A DNA stretch of 64,000 nt. Origin: Synechococcus sp. KORDI-100. GTDB lineage: Bacteria > Cyanobacteriota > Cyanobacteriia > PCC-6307 > Cyanobiaceae. Both the position numbers and the translations under genes were made by a program. Where the stretch lies: NCBI RefSeq assembly GCF_000737535.1, contig NZ_CP006269.1:620001-684000 (forward strand), written 5' to 3'. Below are positions 44,979 to 54,772 of the stretch, in pieces. The notes beneath the pieces are model-generated. The model was not told where the DNA came from and ran no database searches. It saw only the letters and a program-made list of their open reading frames with translations. The stretch's first letter is position 1, and each line of letters begins with the position of its first letter.

Positions 44979-45344
44979 TCAGATCACCTCCGGAGCGAGG
45001 GACACGATTTTCGTGAAGTTGCGATCACGCAGTTCACGGGCCACCGGTCCGAAGACGCGGGTGCCTTTCGGGTTCTTGTCGTCATTGATGATCACCGCTG
45101 CGTTGTCGTCGAACCGGATGGAATTCCCGGTGTCGCGACGCAGGGTTGCCTTGGTGCGGACCACCACGGCTTTCACAACATCCGATTTTTTGACGCCCAT
45201 GTTGGGCATCGCATCCTTCACGGCAGCGACGATGACATCGCCGACATGGGCATAGCGGCGATTGGTGCCCAATACCCGAATGCATTGAATGCGCTTGGCG
45301 CCGCTGTTGTCAGCGACAGTCAAGAAACTTTCCTGTTGAATCAC
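44979..45344 (-). CDS. rplN: 50S ribosomal protein L14
   Basis: 121 residues with [40 protein letters not shown] and the terminal [12 protein letters not shown]. It lies at the subunit interface. Its ATG overlaps the rpsQ stop by four bases. Confidence 0.97.
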   Translation of the reverse strand: MIQQESFLTVADNSGAKRIQCIRVLGTNRRYAHVGDVIVAAVKDAMPNMGVKKSDVVKAVVVRTKATLRRDTGNSIRFDDNAAVIINDDKNPKGTRVFGPVARELRDRNFTKIVSLAPEVI

Positions 45345-45619
45345 TGGCTCACCTCCTTGGCCCGAGCTTCAGCCTTGGGGCTGTGACTCAGGACCTCGGC
45401 GATGGCCCAGCGCTTGTGACGGCTCATCGGGCGGGTTTCGGTGATGCGGACCCGGTCGCCGACGCGGCAGCTGTTGCCTTCGTCGTGAGCTTTGTAGCGC
45501 GTGGTTCGGCTGACCGTTTTCTGATAGATGGGATGGGGGAAGCGGCTTTCCACCGCGACCACCACCGTTTTTTCCATCTTGTCGCTGACGACGGTGCCGA
45601 CCCTTTCTTTGAGTGCCAT
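45341..45619 (-). CDS. rpsQ: 30S ribosomal protein S17
   Basis: 92 residues with [20 protein letters not shown] and [20 protein letters not shown], diagnostic of S17 (16S rRNA-binding OB fold). It lies between rpmC and rplN and overlaps rplN by four bases. Confidence 0.97.
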   Translation of the reverse strand: MALKERVGTVVSDKMEKTVVVAVESRFPHPIYQKTVSRTTRYKAHDEGNSCRVGDRVRITETRPMSRHKRWAIAEVLSHSPKAEARAKEVSQ

Positions 45620-45638
45620 GGGTGGTTCTCCTTGAGGA

Positions 45639-45848
45639 TCAGGACGCAGTGGAGCGCTGGCGCTCCGATTGCACCGTCAGCAGCTGGGCCAGCTTGATGC
45701 GGGCCTCTTTGAAACGGTGCGTGTTACCGAGCTGGCGAGTGGCCTGCTGGAAGCGGAGCTGGAACAGCTCGCGGCGCAGGCCGTCGATCTGTTCCGTGAT
45801 GTCCGAATCGGACAGCTTGCGCACATCGGTGGCGTTGGGACGGGCCAT
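45639..45848 (-). CDS. rpmC: 50S ribosomal protein L29
   Basis: 69 residues, two-helix L29 with [20 protein letters not shown]. It sits at the exit tunnel. It lies two bases after rplP and 19 bp before rpsQ. Confidence 0.96.
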   Translation of the reverse strand: MARPNATDVRKLSDSDITEQIDGLRRELFQLRFQQATRQLGNTHRFKEARIKLAQLLTVQSERQRSTAS

Positions 45849-45850
45849 GG

Positions 45851-46327
45851 TCAGGACTCCACGGTGACGGCTTCAGCAGCAGCCGGGGCGTCGGCTCTAG
45901 CTTTCTGCTCAGATTCATCCAGCTGGATGAACTTGGTTTTCACGGGAAGCTTGTACTGCGCGAGGCGCATGGCTGCCCGGGCGATCTCCGGAGTGATCTC
46001 CTCGCCGCCCATCTCGAAGAGGATCCTTCCGGGCTTGATCACCGCCACCCAGAATTCAGGGTTGCCCTTACCGGAACCCATCCGGGTTTCGGCAGCGCGC
46101 ATGGTGATCGATTTGTCCGGGAAGATCCGGATCCAGATCTTCCCGCCCCGCTTGACATAGCGGGTCATGGCCCGGCGGCTGGCCTCGATCTGGCGCGAGG
46201 TGATCCAGCCACACTCCTGGGCCTGCAATGCGAACTGCCCGAAAGCGATGGTGTTGCCCCGGGTGGCGATGCCGCGCATGCGGCCCCGCTGCATTTTGCG
46301 GAATTTGACGCGTTTTGGACTCAGCAT
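45851..46327 (-). CDS. rplP: 50S ribosomal protein L16
   Basis: 158 residues with [32 protein letters not shown] and [20 protein letters not shown], all L16 signatures. The C-terminus has an extra Glu/Ala-rich tail of about 20 residues ([16 protein letters not shown]), as is common in marine picocyanobacteria. It supports the peptidyl transferase centre. Confidence 0.97.
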   Translation of the reverse strand: MLSPKRVKFRKMQRGRMRGIATRGNTIAFGQFALQAQECGWITSRQIEASRRAMTRYVKRGGKIWIRIFPDKSITMRAAETRMGSGKGNPEFWVAVIKPGRILFEMGGEEITPEIARAAMRLAQYKLPVKTKFIQLDESEQKARADAPAAAEAVTVES

Positions 46328-46343
46328 GGTTCAGGCCTCCTGT

Positions 46344-47072
46344 TCACCCCTCGTTGGAGCGGTCTTCGAACTGTTGGGGCCGACGGCTGGCCCGGCGGCG
46401 GGGTGATGCCCCCACCGGCATTGGCGGGGCTTCATCGCCCAGCACTTCACCCTTGAACACCCAGACCTTGATGCCCAGCACCCCGTAGGTGGTACTGGCC
46501 ACTTTGGTGGCGTAGTCGATGTCCGCCCTGAGGGTGTGCAAGGGAACCCGGCCTTCGCGGGTCCATTCAGTACGGGCGATTTCGGCACCATTGAGGCGGC
46601 CGGAGACCTGAATCTTGAGACCCAGGACCCCAGCGCGCTGGGCGCGCTGCACCGCCATGCGGATGGTGCGGCGGAAAGCCACACGTTTTTCCAGCTGCTG
46701 TGCGATGTACTCCGCAAGCAGAAACGCATCGCCGTCGACGCGTTCCACTTCGACCACATTGATCCGCACCTGGCGGCTGTGGTCGCCGACCGTTTTCTGA
46801 ATGCCGGAGCGGAGTTCCTCAATGCCACTGCCCTGACGTCCAACCAGAACGCCAGGACGGGCCGTTTTCAACTCCACTTCAAGCTGATCAGCCTTGCGGG
46901 CGATCAGCACATCACTGATGCCGGCGGAACCGTACTTCTTGTGGATGAACTTGCGGATCCGATCGTCCTCCTGAAGGAGGGCCGGATAGCTCTTGCTGGG
47001 GGCATACCAGCGTGACCGGTGTTCCTGGGTGATGCCCAGGCGCAGACCGGTTGGGTTGATTTTGTGTCCCAT
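46344..47072 (-). CDS. rpsC: 30S ribosomal protein S3
   Basis: 242 residues. The N-terminal [20 protein letters not shown], the KH domain ([20 protein letters not shown]) and the C-terminal [20 protein letters not shown] identify S3. The C-terminal extension is basic and Arg-rich. It lies between rplV and rplP. Confidence 0.97.
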   Translation of the reverse strand: MGHKINPTGLRLGITQEHRSRWYAPSKSYPALLQEDDRIRKFIHKKYGSAGISDVLIARKADQLEVELKTARPGVLVGRQGSGIEELRSGIQKTVGDHSRQVRINVVEVERVDGDAFLLAEYIAQQLEKRVAFRRTIRMAVQRAQRAGVLGLKIQVSGRLNGAEIARTEWTREGRVPLHTLRADIDYATKVASTTYGVLGIKVWVFKGEVLGDEAPPMPVGASPRRRASRRPQQFEDRSNEG

Positions 47073-47091
47073 GGGTCAGTGTCCTCGGGGG

Positions 47092-47466
47092 TCAGGAGTC
47101 GGTCTGAGCTGCCACAGCGATGCTGATGTGGCAGGTCTGCTTTTTGATCTGGTAAGCGCGACCCTGAGCCCGCGGCCGGTAGCGCTTCATGGAGGGCCCC
47201 ATGTCGGCACTTGCACTGGAGATGACCAGTGACGCCGGATCAAGTCCGAGGTTGTGCTCGGCATTGGCCACCGCTGAGCGAAGGACCTTGGTGATCGGAC
47301 CCGTGGAGCGGTAGGGCATGAACTCGAGCATGATCAGCGCGTCGCGATAAGTGCGACCGCGGATCTGATCAAGGACACGCCGTACTTTCGACACGGAGCC
47401 ACGGATAAAGCGTCCGTGGGCCTTGGCTGTTGCGGCATCAGGGGCCGCCGTGGTTGACGTGGTCAT
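47092..47466 (-). CDS. rplV: 50S ribosomal protein L22
   Basis: 124 residues from ATG 47466; the frame is open upstream into rpsS antisense-like sequence without similarity. L22 motifs [30 protein letters not shown] and [20 protein letters not shown] are present. A Thr/Ala-rich N-terminal extension of about 15 residues is present. It lines the exit tunnel. Confidence 0.96.
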   Translation of the reverse strand: MTTSTTAAPDAATAKAHGRFIRGSVSKVRRVLDQIRGRTYRDALIMLEFMPYRSTGPITKVLRSAVANAEHNLGLDPASLVISSASADMGPSMKRYRPRAQGRAYQIKKQTCHISIAVAAQTDS

Positions 47467-47470
47467 GGCG

Positions 47471-47746
47471 TCAGCGGCCTCCTTTCTTGTCTTTGATGTG
47501 ACCCTTGAAGGTTCTGGTCGGAGCGAACTCCCCCAGCTTGTGACCCACCATCTGCTCGGTGATGAACACCGGGATGTGGGTTTTGCCGTTGTGAACGGCA
47601 ATGGTGTGGCCAATCATCATCGGCAGGATCGTCGAGGCCCGGGACCAGGTTTTGATCACGGACTTGTCGTCGTTCTCGTTCTGCTTTTCAACCTTGCGAA
47701 GAAGGCTGTCAGCGATGAATGGCCCTTTTTTGAGTGAACGTCCCAT
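47471..47746 (-). CDS. rpsS: 30S ribosomal protein S19
   Basis: 91 residues with [40 protein letters not shown] and [13 protein letters not shown], typical of S19 in the 30S head. It lies between rplB and rplV, four bases ahead of rplV. Confidence 0.97.
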   Translation of the reverse strand: MGRSLKKGPFIADSLLRKVEKQNENDDKSVIKTWSRASTILPMMIGHTIAVHNGKTHIPVFITEQMVGHKLGEFAPTRTFKGHIKDKKGGR

Positions 47747-47781
47747 AGCGGATTAAGCAAGCGGCAAAACGATGGTTGGCA

Positions 47782-48645
47782 TCAGGAATCACGTCCGCCA
47801 CGGCTCCGCTTGGACGTCTTGCGACGTTTCCGGAGCACGTATCGGTTGCTGGGCTTGTTCCGCTTACGGGTCTTGAGACCGAGGGCGGGTTTGCCCCAAG
47901 GGGTGACCGGACCTGATCGACCGATCGGTGCCCGACCCTCACCACCACCATGGGGGTGATCGCAGGGGTTCATCACACTGCCTCGAACCTGGGGACGGCG
48001 CCCCAGCCAGCGGCGGCGCCCCGCCTTGCCAAGGCTGGTGTTCCTCACCTCGGAGTTGCCGACCTCGCCAAGGGTGGCGTAGCACTCTCGGCGGATCAGA
48101 CGCACCTCGGTGGAGGGCAGTTTCAGAGCGACGTAGTCGCCCTCTTTCGCCATCACCTGGGCGCTGGCCCCGGCAGTGCGCACCATCTGTCCTCCGCGAC
48201 CGGCATACAGCTCGACGCAATGGACGCTGGATCCCAGGGGCACCGATGAGAGCGGCATGGCATTGCCGTTCTCAATCGGAGCATTGGGACCGGAGACAAC
48301 GGTCTGGCCGATTTCAATGCCGGCCGGCGCCAGGATGTAGCGCTTCTCGCCATCGGCGTAGAAGAGCAGCGCCAGGCGAGCGTTGCGGTGCGGGTCGTAG
48401 TGGATGGCCGCCACCTTGGCTGGAATGCCGTGTTTATTGCGGCGGAAATCCACCAGGCGATAGAGGCGTTTGTGACCGCCACCGCGATGGCGGCATGTGA
48501 TCACGCCGCGGTTGTTCCGACCCTTGCGGCGATGTTTGGACACCACCAGGGTCCTTTCCGGCTTGCGACCGGTGACTTCACTGAAGTCGGTGACCACCCG
48601 GGTTCGGGTTCCGGGGGTGTAGGGGCGGTAGTTACGGATTGCCAT
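47782..48645 (-). CDS. rplB: 50S ribosomal protein L2
   Basis: 287 residues. L2 motifs [20 protein letters not shown] and the catalytic-region stretch [20 protein letters not shown] (with the conserved peptidyl-transferase-proximal His) are present. One of the largest conserved 50S proteins, needed for subunit joining. It follows rplW by 15 bp. Confidence 0.98.
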   Translation of the reverse strand: MAIRNYRPYTPGTRTRVVTDFSEVTGRKPERTLVVSKHRRKGRNNRGVITCRHRGGGHKRLYRLVDFRRNKHGIPAKVAAIHYDPHRNARLALLFYADGEKRYILAPAGIEIGQTVVSGPNAPIENGNAMPLSSVPLGSSVHCVELYAGRGGQMVRTAGASAQVMAKEGDYVALKLPSTEVRLIRRECYATLGEVGNSEVRNTSLGKAGRRRWLGRRPQVRGSVMNPCDHPHGGGEGRAPIGRSGPVTPWGKPALGLKTRKRNKPSNRYVLRKRRKTSKRSRGGRDS

Positions 48646-48660
48646 GACGAATCAGACCCC

Positions 48661-48963
48661 TCAGGACTCAGGGAAGAGTTGGATCGAGCTGCCCTCCGCC
48701 AAGCGCACCACGGCTTTTTTGACCTGGGCGCGCTTACCGGCGAAACGACCCATCCGGCGGCTGCGACGGGGAGGGTTCATGGTGCTGACGCCGGTGACCT
48801 TCACATCAAACATCTGTTCGATGGCGGCCTTGATGTCCGGCTTGGCGGCACGATGGTCAACTTCGAAGGTGTACTGGTTGAACTCGAGGGCCCGGGTGGC
48901 CTTCTCGGTGATCAGCGGCCGGCGGATGACATCCGCCAGGCGTCCTTGGAAACGCTCAGTCAT
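48661..48963 (-). CDS. rplW: 50S ribosomal protein L23
   Basis: 100 residues from ATG 48963, overlapping the end of rplD by eight bases. L23 motifs [20 protein letters not shown] and [16 protein letters not shown] are present. It is the docking site for trigger factor and SRP at the tunnel exit. Confidence 0.96.
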   Translation of the reverse strand: MTERFQGRLADVIRRPLITEKATRALEFNQYTFEVDHRAAKPDIKAAIEQMFDVKVTGVSTMNPPRRSRRMGRFAGKRAQVKKAVVRLAEGSSIQLFPES

Positions 48964-49591
48964 TTCCGTAGACCTCCTGGATGGTTGCAAGCGCGTCCTC
49001 GCCCAGCACCAGGGTGTTGGCGTGGAGCAGGTCGAAGACGTTGAGCTGATCAGCAGCGATCAGCTTCACCTTCTCGAGGTTGCGCACCGAGCGGCGGATC
49101 ACCTCGCTGGGAGTCTTCAACACAATCAGCACCTTGGCGTTCGCGGCAATGCCGAGACGGCCCAGGGCGTCGGTGATCTCGCGGGTTTTCGGAACCTCGA
49201 TCGCTGCACCGAAGTCCTTGACGACTTTGACGTCCTCAAGGCGTGACATCAGTGCCGTTCTCAGAGCGAGACGGCGTTCCTTGCGATTCATCGCAAGGGA
49301 GTATGTCCTTGGTTTGGGCCCGAAAATGATGCCGCCGCCAGGACGGAGGGGTGTGCGGATGGAACCCTGTCGGGCCCGTCCAGTGCCCTTCTGTTTGTAG
49401 GGCTTGCGGCCTCCACCACGCACTTCCGAGCGGGTGAGCGTGCTGGCTGTCCCCTGGCGGCTGTGCGCCTGCTGACGGAGCACCGCCCTGTGCATCAGAT
49501 CGACAGCCGTGGTCTCCTTCGCCACGTTCAGGTCCAGAGTTGCCTTGCCGGCCTCCTTGCCCTGCCAGTCGTGAACAATGCAGCTAGCCAT
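48956..49591 (-). CDS. rplD: 50S ribosomal protein L4
   Basis: 211 residues from ATG 49591, which shares one base with the rplC stop (TGATG); a GTG one codon earlier is also open. L4 motifs [40 protein letters not shown] and [10 protein letters not shown] are present. In E. coli L4 represses its own S10 operon; here L3 is the first gene and no S10 precedes it. Confidence 0.97.
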   Translation of the reverse strand: MASCIVHDWQGKEAGKATLDLNVAKETTAVDLMHRAVLRQQAHSRQGTASTLTRSEVRGGGRKPYKQKGTGRARQGSIRTPLRPGGGIIFGPKPRTYSLAMNRKERRLALRTALMSRLEDVKVVKDFGAAIEVPKTREITDALGRLGIAANAKVLIVLKTPSEVIRRSVRNLEKVKLIAADQLNVFDLLHANTLVLGEDALATIQEVYGND

Positions 49592-50247
49592 CACTGACCT
49601 CCTTTGTCAGGGTTGGCGCCCACGCGCTTGGCAGGCCGGATGTTGAGCAGGGAGCCGGGTTTTCCGGGAACGGAACCCTTGACCACAAGAAGATTGCGGT
49701 CACTGTCAATCTTCAGGATTGTCAGCCCACGGGTGGTGATCTTCTTGCCGCCGAAGCGGCCAGCCATGCGTTTGCCCGGGTAGATCCGACCTGGAGTCGT
49801 ACCGGCGCCTGTGGAACCTGGCTCGCGGTGATTCTTGGAACCGTGAGTCATCGGACCGCGGCTGAAACCATGACGTTTCTGATAGCCCGCAAAGCCCCGG
49901 CCCATGGTGTCGCCGCTGACGTCGACTTTCTGACCGGTCTCGAAATCACCGACGGTGATCGCTCCACCGAGTTCCAAGCCGTCAACGGCATCGACGCGGT
50001 ACTCGCGCAGATGACGCAGCAGCTCATCGCCGGATTTGGACAGGTGGCCCTTCGCAGGGCGGTTGATCAACTTCTCGCGTGTGTCGCCGAAGCCGATCTG
50101 TACCGCGGCATAACCGTCGGTGTCGTTGCTCTTGAGTTGGGTGATCCGGCAGGGGCCCGCCTCGATCAAGGTGACCGGGACGGCTTTTCCCTGCTCGTCG
50201 AAGAACTGGGACATTCCCAGCTTCTTCCCAAGGATGCCGATGGACAT
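49591..50247 (-). CDS. rplC: 50S ribosomal protein L3
   Basis: 218 residues from ATG 50247, with GGAG-type sequence upstream; the frame is open a further 260 bp but lacks similarity. L3 motifs [40 protein letters not shown] and [20 protein letters not shown] are present. It is the first gene of the cluster as seen in this window; rpsJ (S10) is not upstream. Confidence 0.97.
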   Translation of the reverse strand: MSIGILGKKLGMSQFFDEQGKAVPVTLIEAGPCRITQLKSNDTDGYAAVQIGFGDTREKLINRPAKGHLSKSGDELLRHLREYRVDAVDGLELGGAITVGDFETGQKVDVSGDTMGRGFAGYQKRHGFSRGPMTHGSKNHREPGSTGAGTTPGRIYPGKRMAGRFGGKKITTRGLTILKIDSDRNLLVVKGSVPGKPGSLLNIRPAKRVGANPDKGGQ

Positions 50248-50633
50248 GGGAGGAGATAAGCGCCAGCTGGACAACCGCTCTCCGGTTACCCGGACAGGGT
50301 TTGGCGTGCTGATCGTTTGAACGCAGACTTGAACGAAAAGTCGTTCTGGAAAGTTCAGAACAACGTTTTCGATGGGGCTAGCGGGCGATTCAGCAAGGCT
50401 GGGACTTGAAGGACGGAGGCCGAATGGCATCCGTTTCAGTTTCCCGGCGTCTCCCGGGGGGAGCCGCACTGGCCTGGAGATCCGGCGCAATCGCCGAATC
50501 TGTTCCACCGTCTGGAGGCCCGGCTAGCGGACGGGCACAGAACTATGGAACAAACAAAAAACATACAGGACTGCCGACCCGCTTCTGCTGGCGGTCCAGC
50601 TCCTGCCAGACTCCTGCTATCCCCTGTCCAGCC
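50248..50633. promoter_or_regulatory. divergent region between rplC cluster and ndhN, with leader hairpin
   Basis: 386 bp. On the minus strand an eight-pair hairpin with a nine-base loop (50340-50364, GTTGTTCT with AGAACGAC, one G-U pair) lies about 95 bp ahead of rplC. It could be part of the ribosomal-protein leader. The rest of the region must hold the promoters for both directions; none can be assigned confidently. Open frames through the region are extensions of rplC and ndhN. Confidence 0.4.
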
Positions 50634-51095
50634 ATGCCGCTGCTTCTGACCGGCCGAGGATTTCGACGAGACCTCGAAGCGAACGGCTGTTTGGCCGTCC
50701 ATGCCCCACTGGAAGGAGGCGCTGAAACCCGCTTGCTGCGTCGTTTGCGCGGAGCCGGTTATCGCACCCGCATCCTTTCAGCTCGGGGACTGGGCGATCC
50801 GGAGGTGTTCCTGACCCAGAAACACGGTATTCGACCACCGCATCTCGGACATCAGAGTGTCGGTCGAGGTGCGGCTGTGGGAGAGGTGCAGCAGGTGGTC
50901 CCGATGCTGGGAGACCTCTTCGACGGTGATGCGCCCGTCGCGTTGTGGCTCCTTGAGGGACAGGTGCTCTCGAGATCCGAGCTGTTGTCGCTCTGCGATC
51001 TCTGCCGACGGGAGCCGCGTCTCCGCATCGTTGTTGAGATGGGAGGAGCAAGGAGCTTGCGATGGCAGCCGATGGGCGATCTTCTGGAGCGTTGA
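50634..51095 (+). CDS. ndhN: NDH-1 subunit N
   Basis: 153 residues from ATG 50634. The sequence is strongly NdhN-like: [60 protein letters not shown] and [12 protein letters not shown]. It is a peripheral subunit of the cyanobacterial NDH-1 complex in cyclic electron flow and respiration. ldpA starts within or at its end, so the two are coupled. Confidence 0.96.
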   Translation: MPLLLTGRGFRRDLEANGCLAVHAPLEGGAETRLLRRLRGAGYRTRILSARGLGDPEVFLTQKHGIRPPHLGHQSVGRGAAVGEVQQVVPMLGDLFDGDAPVALWLLEGQVLSRSELLSLCDLCRREPRLRIVVEMGGARSLRWQPMGDLLER

Positions 51096-52108
51096 GTCCC
51101 GAGACGGCTCTTGCACAGGGCCATTGGGTGAAATTGATCTGCGGTGCCAGCAATCAGGATCTGCCGGCCATCACCGATCTCTGCACCGTGTTCGGGGCTG
51201 CAGGCGTTCATTGCATCGATGTGGCTGCGGACCCCGCCGTCGTCGAAGCGGCCAGAGCCGGTTTCGACTGGCTGTCGCGAAAAGGCCTGAGCACCCCCTG
51301 GTTGATGGTGAGCCTCAGCGACGGTCGGGATGTTCATTTCCGCAAGGCATGGTTCGACGCTTCGAAATGCCCGTTGGATTGCCCGAGGCCATGCCAGACG
51401 GTTTGTCCTGCTGATGCGATCAGGGCCGTGGGAGCTGTTGACGCTCAGCGCTGTTATGGGTGTGGACGCTGCCTTCCGGCATGTCCCCAGGGATTGATTG
51501 AGGACCATGACCACAAGGTCAGCCTGGCTGATATCAGTGGGCTGATCGCAGAACTCTGCCCTGATGCCGTCGAGATTCATACGGCGCCTGGACGACATGA
51601 GGCGTTCATGGATGTGGTGGGGGCGTTGGCGACAGCGGATGTTCCCCTTAGGCGGCTAGCGGTGAGTTGCGGCCTTGAAGGACATGGCTGGACGACCCGG
51701 CAACTGAGCCAGGAGCTCTGGCAGCGATATCGAAGCCTTCGCCGTTTTGGCTTTCGCCCGCTCTGGCAGCTCGATGGCCGTCCGATGAGCGGTGATGTCG
51801 GGGCGGGCACGGCCCGCTCAGCGGTCCAGCTCTGGAGAGCCATGCGACCGTTGGCACCACCGGGGCCACTGCAGCTTGCGGGCGGCACCAATGCCAGCAC
51901 GCTCGACCATCTTTCTCCGGGTGAGCGACCAGCCGGTATCGCCTTTGGAGGCGTTGCCAGGCGTCTGCTGATGCCGCTGCTGGACGGGGCACAACTCCGC
52001 GGAGTTCCCCTCAGGGCATGGCCGGAAGGGTGGGCTGCGGCTGTTCAGCAGGCCAGAGCACTGATCCAGCCATGGCTGGATCGCCCCTCGTCGCCCCTCA
52101 ACTGCTAG
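51062..52108 (+). CDS. ldpA: LdpA, iron-sulfur protein linked to circadian period
   Basis: 348 residues from ATG 51062. A TTG at 51092 overlapping the ndhN stop (TTGA) is an alternative closer to the family N-terminus ([18 protein letters not shown]). Two iron-sulfur cysteine clusters are visible ([26 protein letters not shown]). In Synechococcus elongatus LdpA senses redox state and adjusts the clock period with light. It overlaps ndhN by 34 bp if ATG is used. It is followed by ycf45. Confidence 0.92.
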   Translation: MAADGRSSGALSPETALAQGHWVKLICGASNQDLPAITDLCTVFGAAGVHCIDVAADPAVVEAARAGFDWLSRKGLSTPWLMVSLSDGRDVHFRKAWFDASKCPLDCPRPCQTVCPADAIRAVGAVDAQRCYGCGRCLPACPQGLIEDHDHKVSLADISGLIAELCPDAVEIHTAPGRHEAFMDVVGALATADVPLRRLAVSCGLEGHGWTTRQLSQELWQRYRSLRRFGFRPLWQLDGRPMSGDVGAGTARSAVQLWRAMRPLAPPGPLQLAGGTNASTLDHLSPGERPAGIAFGGVARRLLMPLLDGAQLRGVPLRAWPEGWAAAVQQARALIQPWLDRPSSPLNC

Positions 52109-52130
52109 AAGGCGGATGGGGTCTGGATTC

Positions 52131-53747
52131 ATGACGACAGAGCGAATCACTGATGACCTGGATCGTCTTCTCGATCTCTTGCCTGACCCTGTCCAGGTGG
52201 CTTTGAAGCCACTGGAGCGACGTGACCAGCTGCTGGAGGTCGTTCTCGACCTGGGGCGTCGACCGGAGGCCCGTTATCCGGGCCGTGCTCTGGAATTGCA
52301 CGATGCAGCTCTGACTCGGGAGGATCTTCAGGCTGTTGTGTCCAGGCTTGGCCGTTTCGGAGCCGATAACAGGGCTGGGATTGAGCGCACCCTGCATCGC
52401 ATCAGTGCCATCCGGAATCGTCAGGGTGAAGTGGTCGGTCTCACCTGCCGGGTTGGGAGGGCCGTGTTCGGCACCGTCGCCATGGTGCGGGATCTTCTCG
52501 ATACGGGGCAGTCGCTCCTGCTGATGGGGCGTCCAGGCGTTGGAAAGACCACAGCACTTCGAGAGATTGCCAGGGTCCTCGCCGATGAGCTGCACCGCCG
52601 CGTTGTAGTGATCGACACCAGCAACGAAATCGCCGGTGATGGGGACATCCCGCATCCGGCCATCGGTCGGTCGCGGCGGATGCAGGTCGGCCGTCCGGAG
52701 CTCCAGCACCAGGTGATGATCGAGGCGGTTGAAAATCACATGCCCGAGGTCATCGTCATCGATGAAATCGGAACCGAACTTGAGGCGCAGGCCGCCAGAA
52801 CCATTGCTGAACGCGGGGTGATGCTGGTGGCCACGGCCCACGGCAACGCCCTGGCCAATCTGATCAAGAACCCCACCCTCAGCGACCTCGTCGGTGGTAT
52901 TCAGTCGGTCACCCTCGGTGACGATGAAGCCCGGCGACGTCGCAGTCAGAAGACCGTGCTGGAGCGTGCCGCAGAACCGACCTTTCCCTTGGCGGTGGAA
53001 ATGCACAGTCGTCACCGCTGGGCCGTCCACACAAACGTGGCCGCCACGGTGGACCTGTTGCTGCGCGGTCAGTTGCCCCTGGCTCAGGAACGTGAGCTGA
53101 CCGTGGATGGTTCCGTGCAGTTGGTGGATCCTCCGGCGCCCAACCGGCCAAGACGCCCTGTGCTGGCTGCGGTGCCGATGCCGCCCCCCGATGGCTCCCG
53201 TGCTGAGGGGTCGCCACCGAGTCCCGCGTCCAGCTCGTTGGATGTCGTTTCAAGTGACGATCTGCAGGTGTTCTGTTGTGGTCTATCCGTTGCGAACGTG
53301 GATCAGGCGATCAGGCGTCGTTGCTGGCCTGTTCAGGTGGTCGAGGATCTCGGTGAGGCCGATGTGGTTCTGAGTGTTCGCCAGGGGCTGGGACGGGAAC
53401 CGCGGGTCCGCCGTCAGGCCAGGGACCTTCGCGTCCCGATCCTGGTCATCAAATCCGACACACTCGCGCAGATCGAGCGTGCGCTCGAGCGACTTCTGTC
53501 GCGCCGTGCCGATTCACCGGAGTTGGAGCCGGTCCCCCCAGATGACCATGACGATGAGCTGGCCGGCCTGGAGGAATGCCGGTTGGCCGTGGAGCAGGTC
53601 GTCATGCCTGAGGGGCGGCCTGTGGAGCTGCTTCCACGCAGCGAGCGGGTGCGGCAGATGCAGGCCGACCTCGTCAGCCGTTACCGGCTGCGCAGCGATG
53701 TCTTCGGGCATGAGGAGACGTGCCGCCTCAGGGTGTTCCCGCCCTGA
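52131..53747 (+). CDS. ycf45: Ycf45-like AAA ATPase with C-terminal R3H-type region
   Basis: 538 residues from ATG 52131 (an in-frame GTG/ATG a few codons upstream is possible). The ATPase core has Walker A LLMGRPGVGKTTALREIARV, VVVIDTSNEIAGDGDIPHPA, and Walker B EVIVIDEIGTELEAQAARTI. This is the SpoIIIAA-like/Ycf45 group. A Pro/Ser-rich linker (about 350-385) leads to a C-terminal region with an R3H-like ending (HEETCRLRVFP). Function in cyanobacteria and plastids is undefined; nucleic-acid binding is likely. Confidence 0.9.
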   Translation: MTTERITDDLDRLLDLLPDPVQVALKPLERRDQLLEVVLDLGRRPEARYPGRALELHDAALTREDLQAVVSRLGRFGADNRAGIERTLHRISAIRNRQGEVVGLTCRVGRAVFGTVAMVRDLLDTGQSLLLMGRPGVGKTTALREIARVLADELHRRVVVIDTSNEIAGDGDIPHPAIGRSRRMQVGRPELQHQVMIEAVENHMPEVIVIDEIGTELEAQAARTIAERGVMLVATAHGNALANLIKNPTLSDLVGGIQSVTLGDDEARRRRSQKTVLERAAEPTFPLAVEMHSRHRWAVHTNVAATVDLLLRGQLPLAQERELTVDGSVQLVDPPAPNRPRRPVLAAVPMPPPDGSRAEGSPPSPASSSLDVVSSDDLQVFCCGLSVANVDQAIRRRCWPVQVVEDLGEADVVLSVRQGLGREPRVRRQARDLRVPILVIKSDTLAQIERALERLLSRRADSPELEPVPPDDHDDELAGLEECRLAVEQVVMPEGRPVELLPRSERVRQMQADLVSRYRLRSDVFGHEETCRLRVFPP

Positions 53748-53848
53748 CAGCTGGAGGGGCGGACTCGGGCAATTGACGAAGGTGGCGCCGCTGTGGGTAA
53801 CTATTCAGAAGCCGGAGCGCCGTCCGATCGTGGAGCCGCCCGGATCAT

Positions 53849-53920
53849 TGGGCCGTCGCCAAGTGGTAAGGCAGCGGGTTTTGGTCCCGCCATTCCTAGG
53901 TTCGAATCCTAGCGGCCCAG
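53849..53920 (+). tRNA. tRNA-Gln (UUG)
   Basis: 72-nt tRNA: acceptor TGGGCCG/CGGCCCA with discriminator G; D-arm GTCGCCAAGTGGTAAGGC; anticodon loop TTTTGGT giving UUG; T-arm TAGGTTCGAATCCTA. CCA not encoded. Confidence 0.97.
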
Positions 53921-53930
53921 TTTTTCCGTC

Positions 53931-54686
53931 ATGACTGACCGTCCACTGCTCGTCTTCGATTTCGACGGGGTCATCGTCGATGGCATGGCTGAGTACTGGT
54001 GGAGCGCAAGCATGGCGGCGCGCACTCTGCTTGCCGAGGAGGAGCCCCTGTTGCCCTCCGCCTTGAATGTTCCCGCGGCGTTCCGGCAATTGCGGCCATG
54101 GGTACATCACGGCTGGGAGATGGTCCTGCTTGCCGCCGAAATGGCTGAGCTGGAGCCGGAGGCCTGGATCCGTGATTACGACGCGATGCAGCGGCAGGCG
54201 ATACAGCGGCGTGGATGGCAGGCCGAACAGCTGCAGGATGCTCTCGACCGGACCCGTCAACAGGCGGTGCGAACCGATCGGGACGCCTGGCTGGCTCTGC
54301 ATCAGCCCTGTCCGGGCATGGTTGATCGGTTGTCCTCTCTCGCCTCTGAAGGAGCCGACTGGGCGGTCCTGACGACCAAGAGCCAGGCATTCACAGCTGA
54401 ACTGCTGGCATCAATGGGGCTTCAGCCATGGCGGCTTGACGGTCGTGAATCCGGCTCCAAGCCCGAGGTGTTGCTTGCGTTGCAGCGGGAGCGTCCCCTG
54501 CGGGCTTTTGTTGAAGACCGTCGCGCCACCCTCGAGACCGTGCTTGCGACCCCGGGCCTGGAACATCTGCCCTGCCTGCTCGTGAGCTGGGGGTATCTCA
54601 GGCCAATGGATCGCCGTGATCTGCCAAAGGGCATTCACCTTCTGCAGCCGATTGATCTCGCGGCCCCCTTGGCGGACTGGCCCTGA
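53931..54686 (+). CDS. HAD-superfamily hydrolase
   Basis: 251 residues. Motif I DFDGVIVDG (Asp10, Asp12), motif II near VLTTKSQAF, and the motif III/IV region GSKPEVLLA...FVEDR fit a HAD phosphatase. The helical cap between about 20 and 120 is large. Substrate unknown. It starts 10 bp after tRNA-Gln and precedes recA. Confidence 0.85.
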   Translation: MTDRPLLVFDFDGVIVDGMAEYWWSASMAARTLLAEEEPLLPSALNVPAAFRQLRPWVHHGWEMVLLAAEMAELEPEAWIRDYDAMQRQAIQRRGWQAEQLQDALDRTRQQAVRTDRDAWLALHQPCPGMVDRLSSLASEGADWAVLTTKSQAFTAELLASMGLQPWRLDGRESGSKPEVLLALQRERPLRAFVEDRRATLETVLATPGLEHLPCLLVSWGYLRPMDRRDLPKGIHLLQPIDLAAPLADWP

Positions 54687-54689
54687 TTC

Positions 54690-54711
54690 GGTAGCGTACG
54701 CTTGTACTACC
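54690..54711 (+). promoter_or_regulatory. candidate LexA box upstream of recA
   Basis: An imperfect palindrome GGTAGCGTACGCTTGTACTACC. Its core (CGTACGCTTGTACT, 54695-54708) resembles the AGTACnnnTGTACT-type site described for cyanobacterial LexA. It lies about 62 bp before the recA start and 4 bp after the HAD stop. Confidence 0.65.
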
Positions 54712-54772
54712 TGAGACGATTCGACGCTTCCGTGGCATTGGATCTCTCGTTCTTTAGCTTCAGGTCGTTTTT

